Positions 45,308 through 54,265 of a stretch of DNA of 64,000 nucleotides are shown piece by piece (position 1 is the first letter of the stretch; every line of letters begins with the position of its first letter). Position numbers and translations under genes: made by a program. The notes beneath the pieces are model-generated. The model had not been told where the DNA came from, did not search any database, and worked only from the letters and a program-made list of their open reading frames with translations. Source of the stretch: Flavobacteriales bacterium (GTDB taxonomy: Bacteria; Bacteroidota; Bacteroidia; Flavobacteriales_F; PHOS-HE28); contig JADKGB010000016.1 in the NCBI GenBank assembly GCA_016717225.1, positions 1 through 64,000 on the forward strand, read 5' to 3'.

Positions 45308-46786
45308 ATGGAAAAATTCGACATCTGTGTGATTGGCGGCGGTCCCGCTGGATATGCTGCCGCCATGCGTGCCATTGACCTTGGTATGCGCACCGCGCTG
45401 ATCGAAAAGGAACGCATCGGAGGCACCGGGATCTATAACGGTGCGCTTACCAGCAAAACACTGTGGGAATTGAGCCAACGTGTGGCCAGTGCCAACGAGG
45501 TTACCCGCACACGTGGGCGCGAACCCTTCCGCCTTTCTTGGGACGAGATCGGGAAGACACTGAACGAGGCTGTGTTCGAGCGCAAGTATCTATATGCATG
45601 TCACATGCAACTGCTCGAGAACAGTGGGGACCACTTCAAACATTTCCGCGGAAACGGGCGCTTCATCAATGATCATATCGTTGCTGTAGAACGGGCCGGA
45701 GAGACCATTGAGATCCACGCGGACCACTTCGTGATCGCCACAGGTAGCCGACCACGCACGCTGCCCAGTATAGCGGTCGATGAAAAGCACATCATGTCGA
45801 GCGACGGTATCTTTTCCATCGATGACCTGCCCAAGAGCATTGTGATCGTGGGTGCCGGAGTGATCGGTTGCGAGTTCGCTACCATCTTCAACAATTTCGG
45901 GCACACCAAGGTGCACTTGATCGATAGAGCCGAACGGATCCTGCCATTCGAGGACGCGGATATTTCGGACCTCATCGCTCGAGAAATGGAGCGCAAGGGC
46001 ATCACTATTCACCGCAACGCGAAGCTGGACCGCATTGAGGCGCTCCCTCATGGTGTGGAATACGCGATCACCTACACGGATGGTCGCACTGAACGGGTCA
46101 CCGTTGAGAAGGCACTGCTTTCAGTAGGCCGAATTCCGAACATCGAAGGGCTCGACCTGCGCCTTGCCAGAGTAGAACTTGACCCTGTCACGGGTAACAT
46201 CCGAACGGATGATACGCGGACCTCTCAGTCCCACATCTATGCCGTTGGCGATGCGACAGGCACCAACATGTTGGTGAATCTCGGCGAGATGGAAGGGCGT
46301 CATGCGGTTGAGCGGATCCGTGGTTTGATCGAACGCCCATTGAGCTATACGAACGTGAGTTCCATCATGTTCCTGGACCCTGAGGTAGCAGGAGTTGGAC
46401 AGAACGAACAGGAGCTTATCAAACAAGGCATTCCGCATCGCACGGCCAGAATTGACTATGCGTGTCTTGCGCGCGCCATTGCCATGCGTCGCACACGTGG
46501 ATTTTTCAAACTGATCGTCTCCGATGATGATCACATGCGCGTGCTTGGAATGCGCGCGGTAGGCGAACATGCCAGTAGTGCCATTCAAGCCGTTGCGCTC
46601 ATGATGCGCACAGGTATGAGCATCCGCGAGCTGGCTGACCTCATACATCCCCATCCAAGTATCACCGAAGGCGTTCAGGAATGCGCACGTATGCTTATGG
46701 GCACGAGCATTTTCAAAAGCCCTGTGTTCGGCGACAAGATGCGGTGTACCGTTTGGAGGCCTCAAGTGGCCGCGAACGCGGCGTGA
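45308..46786 (+). CDS. FAD-dependent NAD(P) oxidoreductase, SthA/Lpd-like, without redox disulfide
   Basis: A 492-residue class I pyridine-nucleotide oxidoreductase fold. It has an FAD dinucleotide motif (CVIGGGPAGYAAAMRAIDLG), an NAD(P) motif (IVIVGAGVIGCEFATIFNNF), the second FAD motif (IYAVGDATGTNMLVNLGEM) and a C-terminal dimerisation domain with HPHPSITEG, the usual catalytic His region. In dihydrolipoamide dehydrogenase the active site reads GGTCLNxGC; here it is GGTGIYNGALTSK, so both cysteines are replaced by Gly and Ala. It therefore cannot run a disulfide cycle; a transhydrogenase or diaphorase-like role, as for SthA, is inferred. The start at 45308 is chosen because the flavin motif begins a few residues later; an ATG at 45287 is also possible. 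It is divergent from the PKD adhesin. Confidence 0.85.
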   Translation: MEKFDICVIGGGPAGYAAAMRAIDLGMRTALIEKERIGGTGIYNGALTSKTLWELSQRVASANEVTRTRGREPFRLSWDEIGKTLNEAVFERKYLYACHMQLLENSGDHFKHFRGNGRFINDHIVAVERAGETIEIHADHFVIATGSRPRTLPSIAVDEKHIMSSDGIFSIDDLPKSIVIVGAGVIGCEFATIFNNFGHTKVHLIDRAERILPFEDADISDLIAREMERKGITIHRNAKLDRIEALPHGVEYAITYTDGRTERVTVEKALLSVGRIPNIEGLDLRLARVELDPVTGNIRTDDTRTSQSHIYAVGDATGTNMLVNLGEMEGRHAVERIRGLIERPLSYTNVSSIMFLDPEVAGVGQNEQELIKQGIPHRTARIDYACLARAIAMRRTRGFFKLIVSDDDHMRVLGMRAVGEHASSAIQAVALMMRTGMSIRELADLIHPHPSITEGVQECARMLMGTSIFKSPVFGDKMRCTVWRPQVAANAA

Positions 46787-46821
46787 AGGATAGAACGCCG
46801 CAGCGTAACCAGGATCGATCG

Positions 46822-47964
46822 CTACTGCGGCTCCCCAGGATCCGCGAAAGCGGGGTTGTTCACGAAGTCCAGATCCGTCAAGGCGTTCAAGAAGGCCTTC
46901 AGCTGCATTCGTTTCTGCGCGGTCAATTCCAATGTCAGCTCTTCGTCGGTGAATTTCATGAAGGCATCCACAGTAGGGCCCGGATGTCCGCCATCGTTGT
47001 AATGATCGAGCACCTCATCGATGGTCGCGAACCGGCCATCGTGCATATATGGCGCGGTGAGCATGATGTTCCGCAACGTAGGGGTCTTGAACTTGCCCGC
47101 GTCGAACGGATCGTTGGTGACTTCCGCACGACCCATATCGGTGTACGGCTCGGTTTGCAACGCGTTGTTATGGAACTGCTCATCGGTGAACAAACCGGCG
47201 GCATCGGTATGGCAATGGAAGCAATCCGCTCCACCCTGACCTACGACGGATCCGCCTCCGGGAAGAAAGATCTGCTGTCCCTCAGGTCCGCCTTCCGCCT
47301 GAAAAAGAACCAATCCCTCGGACTCATCTATCGTGAATACGTCTTCGCTACGCACCACCTTGTCGTACTTGCTGTTACCACTGATCAATGTGCGCAAGAA
47401 TTGGGCGATAGCCCTCGCCGCCAGCGTTGAATCGATCGCAGTGGTTCCGAACGCCGCATTGAAGAGGTTCGGATAAGCGGGATGCGCCTGCAACTCGCTC
47501 ATCGCATTCATCCATGTTTCGTGCATTTCGATCGGATCGCGCACCGGCCGCAGGATCTGCTCTTCCAACGTTGGTGAACGGCCGTCCCAGAAAAAGCTGT
47601 TCGCGTAGCCCAGATTGATCAACGCCATGGAACTGCGGCGACCTGTGAGCCCATCGATGCCTTCGCTTACCGCATTGCCATCGGAAAACGCCATTGACGG
47701 GGAATGACAAGTGGCGCAGCTCATCGTGTTATTACCGCTCAAACGCTCATCGTAGAACAGAAATCGTCCCAATGCAACCCCTTCAACGGTCATGGGATTG
47801 CTCGCAGGAACGGGCATCGGCGGAAGGTTGGACGGGATCTGCAACGTGTATGGCGTTCCGATCGGCTCAGGTCCGGGCTCAACTACGGGATCCTCCTCCC
47901 GACACGATGAAGCCAAGCCAGTTGCAGCCGCGAACATCAACGTGGTGTATGCGAACTTCTTCAT
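46822..47964 (-). CDS. Di-haem cytochrome c peroxidase / MauG-MbnH-type lipoprotein
   Basis: A 380-residue protein with lipobox GLASSC near residue 20. Two c-type haem sites are present: CATCH (in NTMSCATCHSPSMAFSD) and CFHCH (in GADCFHCHTDAAGLF). Family landmarks are LGRFLFYDERLSGN, FFWDGRSPTLEEQILRPV and KTPTLRNIMLTAPYMHDGRF. This is the CcpA/MauG superfamily, whose members either reduce peroxide or, as in MauG and MbnH, oxidise a protein partner through a bis-Fe(IV) state. It is the last gene of an operon with another such enzyme and two MbnP-like proteins, and its ATG overlaps the preceding stop (ATGA). By this context MbnH-like function is more likely than plain peroxidase. Confidence 0.85.
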   Translation of the reverse strand: MKKFAYTTLMFAAATGLASSCREEDPVVEPGPEPIGTPYTLQIPSNLPPMPVPASNPMTVEGVALGRFLFYDERLSGNNTMSCATCHSPSMAFSDGNAVSEGIDGLTGRRSSMALINLGYANSFFWDGRSPTLEEQILRPVRDPIEMHETWMNAMSELQAHPAYPNLFNAAFGTTAIDSTLAARAIAQFLRTLISGNSKYDKVVRSEDVFTIDESEGLVLFQAEGGPEGQQIFLPGGGSVVGQGGADCFHCHTDAAGLFTDEQFHNNALQTEPYTDMGRAEVTNDPFDAGKFKTPTLRNIMLTAPYMHDGRFATIDEVLDHYNDGGHPGPTVDAFMKFTDEELTLELTAQKRMQLKAFLNALTDLDFVNNPAFADPGEPQ

Positions 47965-48971
47965 GGTACCTGGTCCAAAGATCGTGAATCGGTGAGGCTA
48001 TTGAGAAAAGCCAATAGATCCAGCTTGTCCTGTTCGGTGAGCTCCAATGGAACCAATAAGGCATCCTTGTTCGCGTCGCTGTTACCCCCGCTGTTGAAAT
48101 GATCGATCACCTCCAATAATGTCGCCATGCTCCCATCATGCAGATAAGGTGCTGTAAGCGCAATATTCCGCAATGTGGGCACCTTGAACTTGCCTTTGTC
48201 CAAAGGGCTCAGCGTGATCCGTTGTCGACCGGGATCTGCCTCAAGATCCGATCCGTATCCGATGTTGCGATAGCTGTAGTCCGTGAAATTATGACCACTG
48301 TGACAAGCACCGCATTGTTTGCTATTGAATACTTCCCAGCCGTTTCGTTCACTCTCCGTCAGAGCGTTCAGATCACCCTGATAGAAGTAGCGATCAAAGC
48401 GCGACCAGCCACTTACCAGCGTGCGTTCGTAGCTCGCCAATGCACGCGTGATCACGAACCCGTCCAAAGCGCGACCGTAGCCTTTCATTGATAGTGAGGC
48501 AAAGGGTTCTACGGTGCGCAACTGTTCCGCCGCAGTGTTGATGTTACTTGCCATTTCCAGCTCATCATGAATTGGAGCCAGTACTTGTTGTTCCAATGTT
48601 GGAACACCACCATCATAGAACAACGCCGGTTGCCAGGCCACGTTGCCGAGTGAAGGCGCATTGCGCAGACCAAACGCGCCACCGGCTCCAGCACTCAGTG
48701 CCACGGTGTCACTGAACGCATTCGAAGGATGATGACAGCTGGCACAACTGAGGCCATTCCCCAGTGACAATCGCTCATCAAAAAATAGTGCTTTGCCCAA
48801 CGACACCCTTGCTTTTGTCAACGCGTTCGTTTCAGGCACCGGTACCGCTGCAGCGCCTGGCGGCATGTTCACAATGAACGGCTCATCCGCATCCGGCTTG
48901 CTGGTTTCCTCTTTCGCGCACGCCCCGGCCAGAACAACCGCGACAAAAAGAATGAACCACCGCACAGTCAT
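47961..48971 (-). CDS. Di-haem cytochrome c peroxidase / MauG-MbnH-type lipoprotein
   Basis: A 336-residue protein with lipobox VLAGAC near residue 18. Two haem-binding sites are seen: CASCH (in GNGLSCASCHHPSNAFSD) and CGACH (in NSKQCGACHSGHNFTD). Conserved family segments are LGKALFFDERLSLGN, ALFYDGGVPTLEQQVLAP and KFKVPTLRNIALTAPYLHDG. It is clearly a paralogue of the next gene but differs in loop lengths and is 44 residues shorter. It follows the second MbnP-like gene by 3 bases and overlaps the downstream paralogue by 4, so the four genes form one transcript. Role inferred: oxidation of an MbnP-type partner at the periplasmic or outer-membrane surface. Confidence 0.85.
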   Translation of the reverse strand: MTVRWFILFVAVVLAGACAKEETSKPDADEPFIVNMPPGAAAVPVPETNALTKARVSLGKALFFDERLSLGNGLSCASCHHPSNAFSDTVALSAGAGGAFGLRNAPSLGNVAWQPALFYDGGVPTLEQQVLAPIHDELEMASNINTAAEQLRTVEPFASLSMKGYGRALDGFVITRALASYERTLVSGWSRFDRYFYQGDLNALTESERNGWEVFNSKQCGACHSGHNFTDYSYRNIGYGSDLEADPGRQRITLSPLDKGKFKVPTLRNIALTAPYLHDGSMATLLEVIDHFNSGGNSDANKDALLVPLELTEQDKLDLLAFLNSLTDSRSLDQVP

Positions 48972-48974
48972 TCG

Positions 48975-49739
48975 CTATTGCGGGTTGATCGCTTGAACAG
49001 CAAGGTCCGATAATTCCATAGCGATCGGGAGCGATTGAACTTCGCCATGGCTTTGCGCCCCTTGCGACAACTCGAGCACCGCGTTGCCATCTGTAAAAAA
49101 GCGTGCTATATCAACATTCAATGTTATGCGCACGGTATCACCTTGTATCGCCAAAATGGGCATTGGCACTGTGCGTTCGCGGTAGCACGCATCCCGACCG
49201 GTGTGTAAGCTGAACTGGAACGGAGGATCTCCCACGCCCCCGGCATCGGTGTCGAAGCGGCCATCAAAAAGCAGGAAGCGATACATCGTGTTCCACGTCC
49301 AATACATCCCACTGTTGTTACCCAAAGGGGAGAATGGATCGATCTCGGTAATGTCGGCCTGGTTCAATTCCGGAGGAAGGCCAAGGCCGAAACGCAAATC
49401 CGAGAATGTGCCAATGGGCATGCGCATGGATCGCGATGAAGGTCCGTCCGTAAGGTCGAACAGTTCCGCTTGGCTCAGTAATGCTGATGTATCCTCCCCG
49501 AGCGTGGTGATGCCGCTGAGGTAGAATTTCACCTCCTGCACCAACACGCGCTCGTTGGCGGCGCTCAAATACACGTTCGTCTTATCAAAATCAGCCCCGT
49601 TCCATTCAGGAACAAGCATCAACTCCACGGGAACGGTCAACACAACGGGATCCACTGGAAAAGGCAGCGATGGGTCTTCCTTCAAACAACCCGTGGTCGC
49701 AAGGCTGATAGCGAACGCGAGTATCGTTGCGTTTTTCAT
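48975..49739 (-). CDS. MbnP-like lipoprotein
   Basis: A 254-residue protein with lipobox ATTGC at about residue 18. The MbnP-type pattern is present: a beta-strand VQEVKFYLSGITTL, LFDLTDG, FGLGLPPELNQADI, then the signature GMYWTWNTMYRFLLFDG and a later FQFSLHTGRDACYR. MbnP proteins bind copper through a site that needs a tryptophan converted to kynurenine by the di-haem enzyme MbnH. The Trp pair in MYWTW is a candidate for that change, though I cannot tell which residue. Its ATG overlaps the upstream MbnP-like stop (ATGA). The family call rests on pattern recognition. Confidence 0.75.
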   Translation of the reverse strand: MKNATILAFAISLATTGCLKEDPSLPFPVDPVVLTVPVELMLVPEWNGADFDKTNVYLSAANERVLVQEVKFYLSGITTLGEDTSALLSQAELFDLTDGPSSRSMRMPIGTFSDLRFGLGLPPELNQADITEIDPFSPLGNNSGMYWTWNTMYRFLLFDGRFDTDAGGVGDPPFQFSLHTGRDACYRERTVPMPILAIQGDTVRITLNVDIARFFTDGNAVLELSQGAQSHGEVQSLPIAMELSDLAVQAINPQ

Positions 49740-50500
49740 TCGATGTGGGTGATGGATCTGGCCAACCGTTGCATGAGCCCTTGCGTGACCGGAGTGACAT
49801 CCTGTAGAACCGGCTGGGCGGCGATGTCCATGCCAGTGAGCAAAGTGTCGATACTAAGCTCCAGCGGAAGCACCACATTTCCGCCCATATCCGCGTCCGT
49901 ATGAACCAGAAGGGTCACCGGTGTGTACAAAGTATCCATTCCGCAGTGGAACAGGAACTCGTTATCCGTGGTCTCCACAGTGCCATCATTGTCACTATCG
50001 TAACGACCTTCCAATGAAAGGAACTTATGCCCGGCAGCCCATGTCCACCACATACCGGCGGTGTTCAGCGGCGGAGCTAATGTGATCGGATCCGCGTGGT
50101 TCATCGCGCTGTCCACGCCAAGCCCGAAATGCATCTCGTGCAAGTGGCCGTCCAATGGCCCAATGACCCGGATCAAGCCCCCTTCATCGAGATCCACCAG
50201 AATGTACTTCTCCGGGAATGCGGCAACGGAGTCGCCGGCATCATCCGTGAACTCCACCTGGCTCATGTAGAAAAGCAGGCGATCGATCTGTACACGGGTG
50301 CCAGCGGCATCCGTGAATGAAACCGATTTGTTGAACGGCACACCTGCCCTTGTGAAAGCCATGCTCATGGCCACTACCGTGTTCGGTTGTGGTGCGTTCA
50401 CAAGGTCGCCTTGCAACTCTTCCACGTCCTTGTCACAGCTCAACAAGAGCATACCGGCGCTTACAACCGCCACCAGGACCATTGATCTGTTCATTCCCAT
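49736..50500 (-). CDS. MbnP-like lipoprotein, first gene of the operon
   Basis: The start is placed at the ATG 50498-50500, giving MGMNRSMVLVAVVSAGMLLL and then the lipobox Cys of LLLSC; the open frame extends 17 codons further up without signal character. The 254-residue protein shows IDRLLFYMSQVEFTDD, ILVDLDEGG, MHFGLGVDSAMNHAD, GMWWTWAAGHKFLSLEG and NEFLFHCGMDTLY. These match its neighbour and the MbnP family strand for strand, with a WWTW cluster at the signature. It heads the MbnP-MbnP-MauG-MauG operon, transcribed away from the helicase gene. Copper binding is inferred from family knowledge. Confidence 0.75.
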   Translation of the reverse strand: MGMNRSMVLVAVVSAGMLLLSCDKDVEELQGDLVNAPQPNTVVAMSMAFTRAGVPFNKSVSFTDAAGTRVQIDRLLFYMSQVEFTDDAGDSVAAFPEKYILVDLDEGGLIRVIGPLDGHLHEMHFGLGVDSAMNHADPITLAPPLNTAGMWWTWAAGHKFLSLEGRYDSDNDGTVETTDNEFLFHCGMDTLYTPVTLLVHTDADMGGNVVLPLELSIDTLLTGMDIAAQPVLQDVTPVTQGLMQRLARSITHIE

Positions 50501-50516
50501 TCGTGATCGTGCTTTC

Positions 50517-50573
50517 AATTGCACCTCGATAGAAACGATCGGCAATGCCAAACCGTTCGAATCGGGTGCAATT
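50517..50573. promoter_or_regulatory. Inverted repeat in the divergent promoter region
   Basis: AATTGCACC (50517-50525) and GGTGCAATT (50565-50573) form a perfect 9-bp inverted repeat separated by 39 bases, just upstream of the MbnP operon start and within the gap to the plus-strand helicase gene. The placement suits an operator, but the regulator and any metal response are unknown. Confidence 0.4.
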
Positions 50574-50677
50574 TACTTCCCTTGGGTGCTTTAGGGAACG
50601 CATAACGCCTTCATTTTCAACGGTGGTGCGAGGAAAGCCATGCGCTTGAACACCCCACGCCTACTTTCGGCTTTTGC

Positions 50678-53600
50678 ATGCTACGCGTTCTCCGAAGCTC
50701 CGCTGGTTCTGGCAAAACACATGCGCTCGTCAAACATTACCTGACGTTGGCGCTCAAAACCGACGATCCATCCGCTTACGGTCGCATCCTGGCCCTAACC
50801 TTCACGAACAAGGCCGCCGGGGAAATGCGGGAACGCATCCTCGACTATTTGGATGGCCTGGCACTAGGAGGCGATCTCTCCGTGCAACTGATCGATGTGC
50901 AGGAGGCGGTGATGCAGGAGACCACTAGCACAGGGGACGAAGTGCAGCGGCGTTCCGCGAAGACGCTTTCGCACATGCTCCATCATTGGCCTCAATTCGC
51001 CGTTAGCACTATCGACGCCTTCACGCGTCGTGTAGTGATGCCTTTTGCCCGTGATCTGCGTTTGGATAGCGAGCTTCGCATGACCACCGAGGAGCAGTAT
51101 TACCGGGACCAAGCCGTGGAGCGTTTGCTCGAAGAAGCTGGCACTGATACTGCGCTTACCGAACTGCTTACCGCGATCTGTGAGGACCTGCAGGAGCAGG
51201 AACGCGATTGGCGTGTGGATAAACCCTTGCGCGAACTCACCTCGCAGCTCAGCAAGGAACAGGCCGTTGCCCATTTGCAGAAGTTGCGCGGGTTCGATCA
51301 TGCCTACTTCATCACCTTGCAGAAACGCCTGCGCGGGGAAACCGCTGCCTTCCGCGAGAAGATCCGTGATCTTGGCCGCAATGCACTTGCTGCCATCGGA
51401 ACCGAAGGCATTGCCAGCGACGACCTTGCCTCCGGAAAGAACGGGGTGATCGGTTTCTTCCGAAAATTGCGCGGCTTCACCAACTGGATCGATGTGAGCA
51501 AAAGCGCGATCAAAGCGCGTGACACGGATAAATGGGCCAGTGCGAAAGCCACGCCTGCGGTCCGCAAGGCGATCGATCGTGTCGCCCCGATCTTGCACGA
51601 TACCGTGTCCGCCGTGGAGGATGCTCGCAAGACCGGCGATCTGCAACGACATGCGATCGCTTGTGCGGTCCTGCAAGATCTGTTGCCTTCGGCCGCGTTG
51701 CATTTGCTCGATGACCAATTGGAGTTGATCAAACGCGAGGATGGTATCGCGTTCTTCAGTGATCTGGTAAAAAAAGTCGCCACCATCGTGCAAGAAGAAC
51801 CAGCACCTTTTCTCTATGAGCGATTGGGGGAGAAGTACGACCATTTCCTGATCGATGAATTCCAGGATACTTCGATGTTGCAGTGGCATGCGTTGTTGCC
51901 ATTGATCACGAACGCGTTGAGCGGAAGTGGATCGGCCTTGCTCGTGGGCGATGCCAAACAGGCCATCTATCGCTGGCGAAATGGCGAAGCAAGGCAGTTC
52001 GTGATGCTGCCTGAACTGTTCGGAAAAGAGATCATGGCAACCGGTGAAGAGCACGAGTCGATCCTATTACGCAGCAATACGGCTATTGAGCCGCTCACAA
52101 AAAATTACCGGAGCGCGCTCACCATTATCGACTTCAACAACGCCCTTTTCGACGTCCTGCAGAATTCATTACCAGAGGATCACCAAGCGGTTTACGCGAA
52201 CCAAACACAGTCTGATCCAAGAGGCTTGAACGGCTATATCCAACTGCAATGCTTCGCCGCATTGGACAAGAGCGACGAAGAGGATGAGGACGATGCTCCA
52301 GCAGCGCCCACCTTCGCCGCTAGTGCAGTGGCCGAGTCGTTGGAAGATGGTTTTATGCGCGGTGATATCGTCGTGCTCGTTCGCACCAGGTCACAAGGCC
52401 GCGCCATAGCTGAATACCTGGTCGCTCAAGGACACCAGGTCGTCTCACCGGACGGGCTTTCGTTGGGTAGCGATATCGCCGTGCGCGCGGTGATGGCGCT
52501 TCTCACCTGGTTGCATCGACCTGATGATGCGACTTCCGTAAAGGCTGTGCAATACATGGCCTTGCTGCGCTCTACTGATCCGAAGACCGACCCTTTCACC
52601 CTCGAGAAGCCGCAGACAGTGCTCATTGAATGGGCAAGAGACCACCCCCGCGTAACCACCCGACTCCCGCTGCTCGCATCGTTACACGCCATTGCAGCGG
52701 CCCTCGATCTGGATCCGGCAGCAGATGCTTTCACGCTCGGGCTGCTGAATGAAGCCCATGTATTCGCGCAGGAACACGGTGATGCGCCGATCGCCTTTCT
52801 GGTGCATTGGAAACGCATCGCGGACAAACGTGCGGTCGGGGGTACCGCTAACGACAATGCGATCCGCGTGATGACGGTACATGCGAGCAAGGGGCTCCAA
52901 TTCCCGGTAGTGATAGTGCCATGGGCCGACATGAAAACCAAGGGCCCGCGCGACCGTGTTTGGATCGATCCACGAGCGGTCGTGAAGGATCTGCCGGCCG
53001 CATTGATCAGGCCTGATAAATCACTCGATGAATTGAGCATTCACGAAGTCGCGACCGAGAATGATCTAGTCAAACTTGACCTTCTGGACTTGCTCTACGT
53101 AGCATTCACACGGCCGGAAACAAGGCTCTATGCAGGGATCGATGGAACGGCAAAGTCGGATATCGCGACACAACTACGTCAGCATTTTCAACTCTCTCCT
53201 GGTGTGTCGCGTGAATTCGGCAAACGTGAACCAGCTCCAGCCCGGAAGAGATCAACAGCGTCCAAGACCCACACACTCTCCCCAACAGCGCCACATGCAC
53301 ACGCGAAACTTGCCATTCGGATAGACGCTCCTGATTCGTGGGACCCAGCGGATCCCGACCCTTTCCGTTCACATGGCCGCGCTTTGCACGCAGTTTTGGC
53401 AAGAGTTCGAACGATAGACGACCTGCCGGATGCGATAGCTGCGGAAGCCGATGTTTGGGGTGTGAACGCGGACAACCGGGTCCTTTTGGACCAGCAGCTT
53501 TCTCGCCTGCTTTCACAACCCGAACTGGCGCCTTTCTTCGGCGCGGGCATTGGTGTGCGCACAGAAACTTCTATCATCGATGCGAATGGACATGAAGTGC

Positions 53601-53803
53601 GGCCGGACCGGATCTGTTCCGATGCGTCGGGGACTCGGGTACTGGATATAAAGACCGGGGCAGCTGCCGAAAAACATGCGGATCAGGTACGCGGCTATGC
53701 GCGACTTTTACAGCAACTTGGCGAGCCCAATGTGTCTGCATACCTTCTCTATGTGCGCGATACGGATACATCACCCGGCACGCTGGTAACTATCGACCTA
53801 TGA
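50678..53803 (+). CDS. UvrD/RecB-family helicase-nuclease (AddA-like)
   Basis: A 1,041-residue ATP-dependent DNA helicase fused to a nuclease, of the RecB/AddA type that processes double-strand breaks. Helicase motifs appear in order: Walker A SSAGSGKTHALV (residues 7-18), ILALTFTNKAAGEMRERI (Ia), HFLIDEFQDTS (II), LLVGDAKQAIYRWRNGEA (III), VMTVHASKGLQFPVVIV (V) and LLYVAFTRPETRL (VI). The C-terminus carries a PD-(D/E)XK nuclease core: VRPDRICSDASGTRVLDIKTG followed by a QVRGYARLL helix. No AddB or RecC/RecD partner is adjacent. The gene overlaps elaA by 4 bases (ATGA). Confidence 0.9.
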   Translation: MLRVLRSSAGSGKTHALVKHYLTLALKTDDPSAYGRILALTFTNKAAGEMRERILDYLDGLALGGDLSVQLIDVQEAVMQETTSTGDEVQRRSAKTLSHMLHHWPQFAVSTIDAFTRRVVMPFARDLRLDSELRMTTEEQYYRDQAVERLLEEAGTDTALTELLTAICEDLQEQERDWRVDKPLRELTSQLSKEQAVAHLQKLRGFDHAYFITLQKRLRGETAAFREKIRDLGRNALAAIGTEGIASDDLASGKNGVIGFFRKLRGFTNWIDVSKSAIKARDTDKWASAKATPAVRKAIDRVAPILHDTVSAVEDARKTGDLQRHAIACAVLQDLLPSAALHLLDDQLELIKREDGIAFFSDLVKKVATIVQEEPAPFLYERLGEKYDHFLIDEFQDTSMLQWHALLPLITNALSGSGSALLVGDAKQAIYRWRNGEARQFVMLPELFGKEIMATGEEHESILLRSNTAIEPLTKNYRSALTIIDFNNALFDVLQNSLPEDHQAVYANQTQSDPRGLNGYIQLQCFAALDKSDEEDEDDAPAAPTFAASAVAESLEDGFMRGDIVVLVRTRSQGRAIAEYLVAQGHQVVSPDGLSLGSDIAVRAVMALLTWLHRPDDATSVKAVQYMALLRSTDPKTDPFTLEKPQTVLIEWARDHPRVTTRLPLLASLHAIAAALDLDPAADAFTLGLLNEAHVFAQEHGDAPIAFLVHWKRIADKRAVGGTANDNAIRVMTVHASKGLQFPVVIVPWADMKTKGPRDRVWIDPRAVVKDLPAALIRPDKSLDELSIHEVATENDLVKLDLLDLLYVAFTRPETRLYAGIDGTAKSDIATQLRQHFQLSPGVSREFGKREPAPARKRSTASKTHTLSPTAPHAHAKLAIRIDAPDSWDPADPDPFRSHGRALHAVLARVRTIDDLPDAIAAEADVWGVNADNRVLLDQQLSRLLSQPELAPFFGAGIGVRTETSIIDANGHEVRPDRICSDASGTRVLDIKTGAAAEKHADQVRGYARLLQQLGEPNVSAYLLYVRDTDTSPGTLVTIDL

Positions 53804-54258
53804 CACCGCCAGCTATCACTTGGTCGTTAAAAGCATTCGACGCGCTAACCCCTCTGGAAATGCACGAGCTTTTCCGATTGCGGGTCGACGTTTTCGTTGT
53901 GGAGCAAAAGTGCCCTTACCCTGAGATCGATGGGCAGGATCCTCTGGCCACGCATCTGTTGGGTTTTGATCCGCACGGATCGCTCATCGCCTACGCTCGT
54001 ATTCTGCCACCGAAGAAGAATGAACTTCCACACATTGGTCGTGTTGTGGTTGCCGCAGGAAATCGCAGAAGTAACGTTGGTCGCTTGCTAATGGAAGAAG
54101 CAATGAACGCAGTATCAGCAGTCTACGGAAATCGCGGAAATGCAGTGGCGGCGCAGGCCTATCTTATCCCTTTCTACAGTTCGTTAGGTTATGTGACCAC
54201 CAGCGAGGAGTACATCTGGGACGGAATTCCGCACGTTGACATGGTACTATCTATGTGA
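53800..54258 (+). CDS. elaA: GNAT-family acetyltransferase, ElaA type
   Basis: A 152-residue GNAT-fold protein. The ElaA pattern is seen: LFRLRVDVFVVEQKCPYPEI then DGQD, followed by IAYARILPP, HIGRVVVAAGNRRSNVGRLL (acetyl-CoA-binding stretch) and AQAYLIPFYSSLGYVTTSEE with the terminal YIWDGIPHVDM. The start ATG overlaps the helicase stop, so it is co-transcribed with it. The acceptor substrate of ElaA proteins is not established, so only the fold and the donor (acetyl-CoA) are assigned. Confidence 0.88.
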   Translation: MTPPAITWSLKAFDALTPLEMHELFRLRVDVFVVEQKCPYPEIDGQDPLATHLLGFDPHGSLIAYARILPPKKNELPHIGRVVVAAGNRRSNVGRLLMEEAMNAVSAVYGNRGNAVAAQAYLIPFYSSLGYVTTSEEYIWDGIPHVDMVLSM

Positions 54259-54265
54259 AGGATGT

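Noticed and set aside
50864..52054. Minus-strand frame of 396 codons inside the helicase gene
   Set aside because: Antisense to all helicase motifs I to III, with no recognisable domain of its own.
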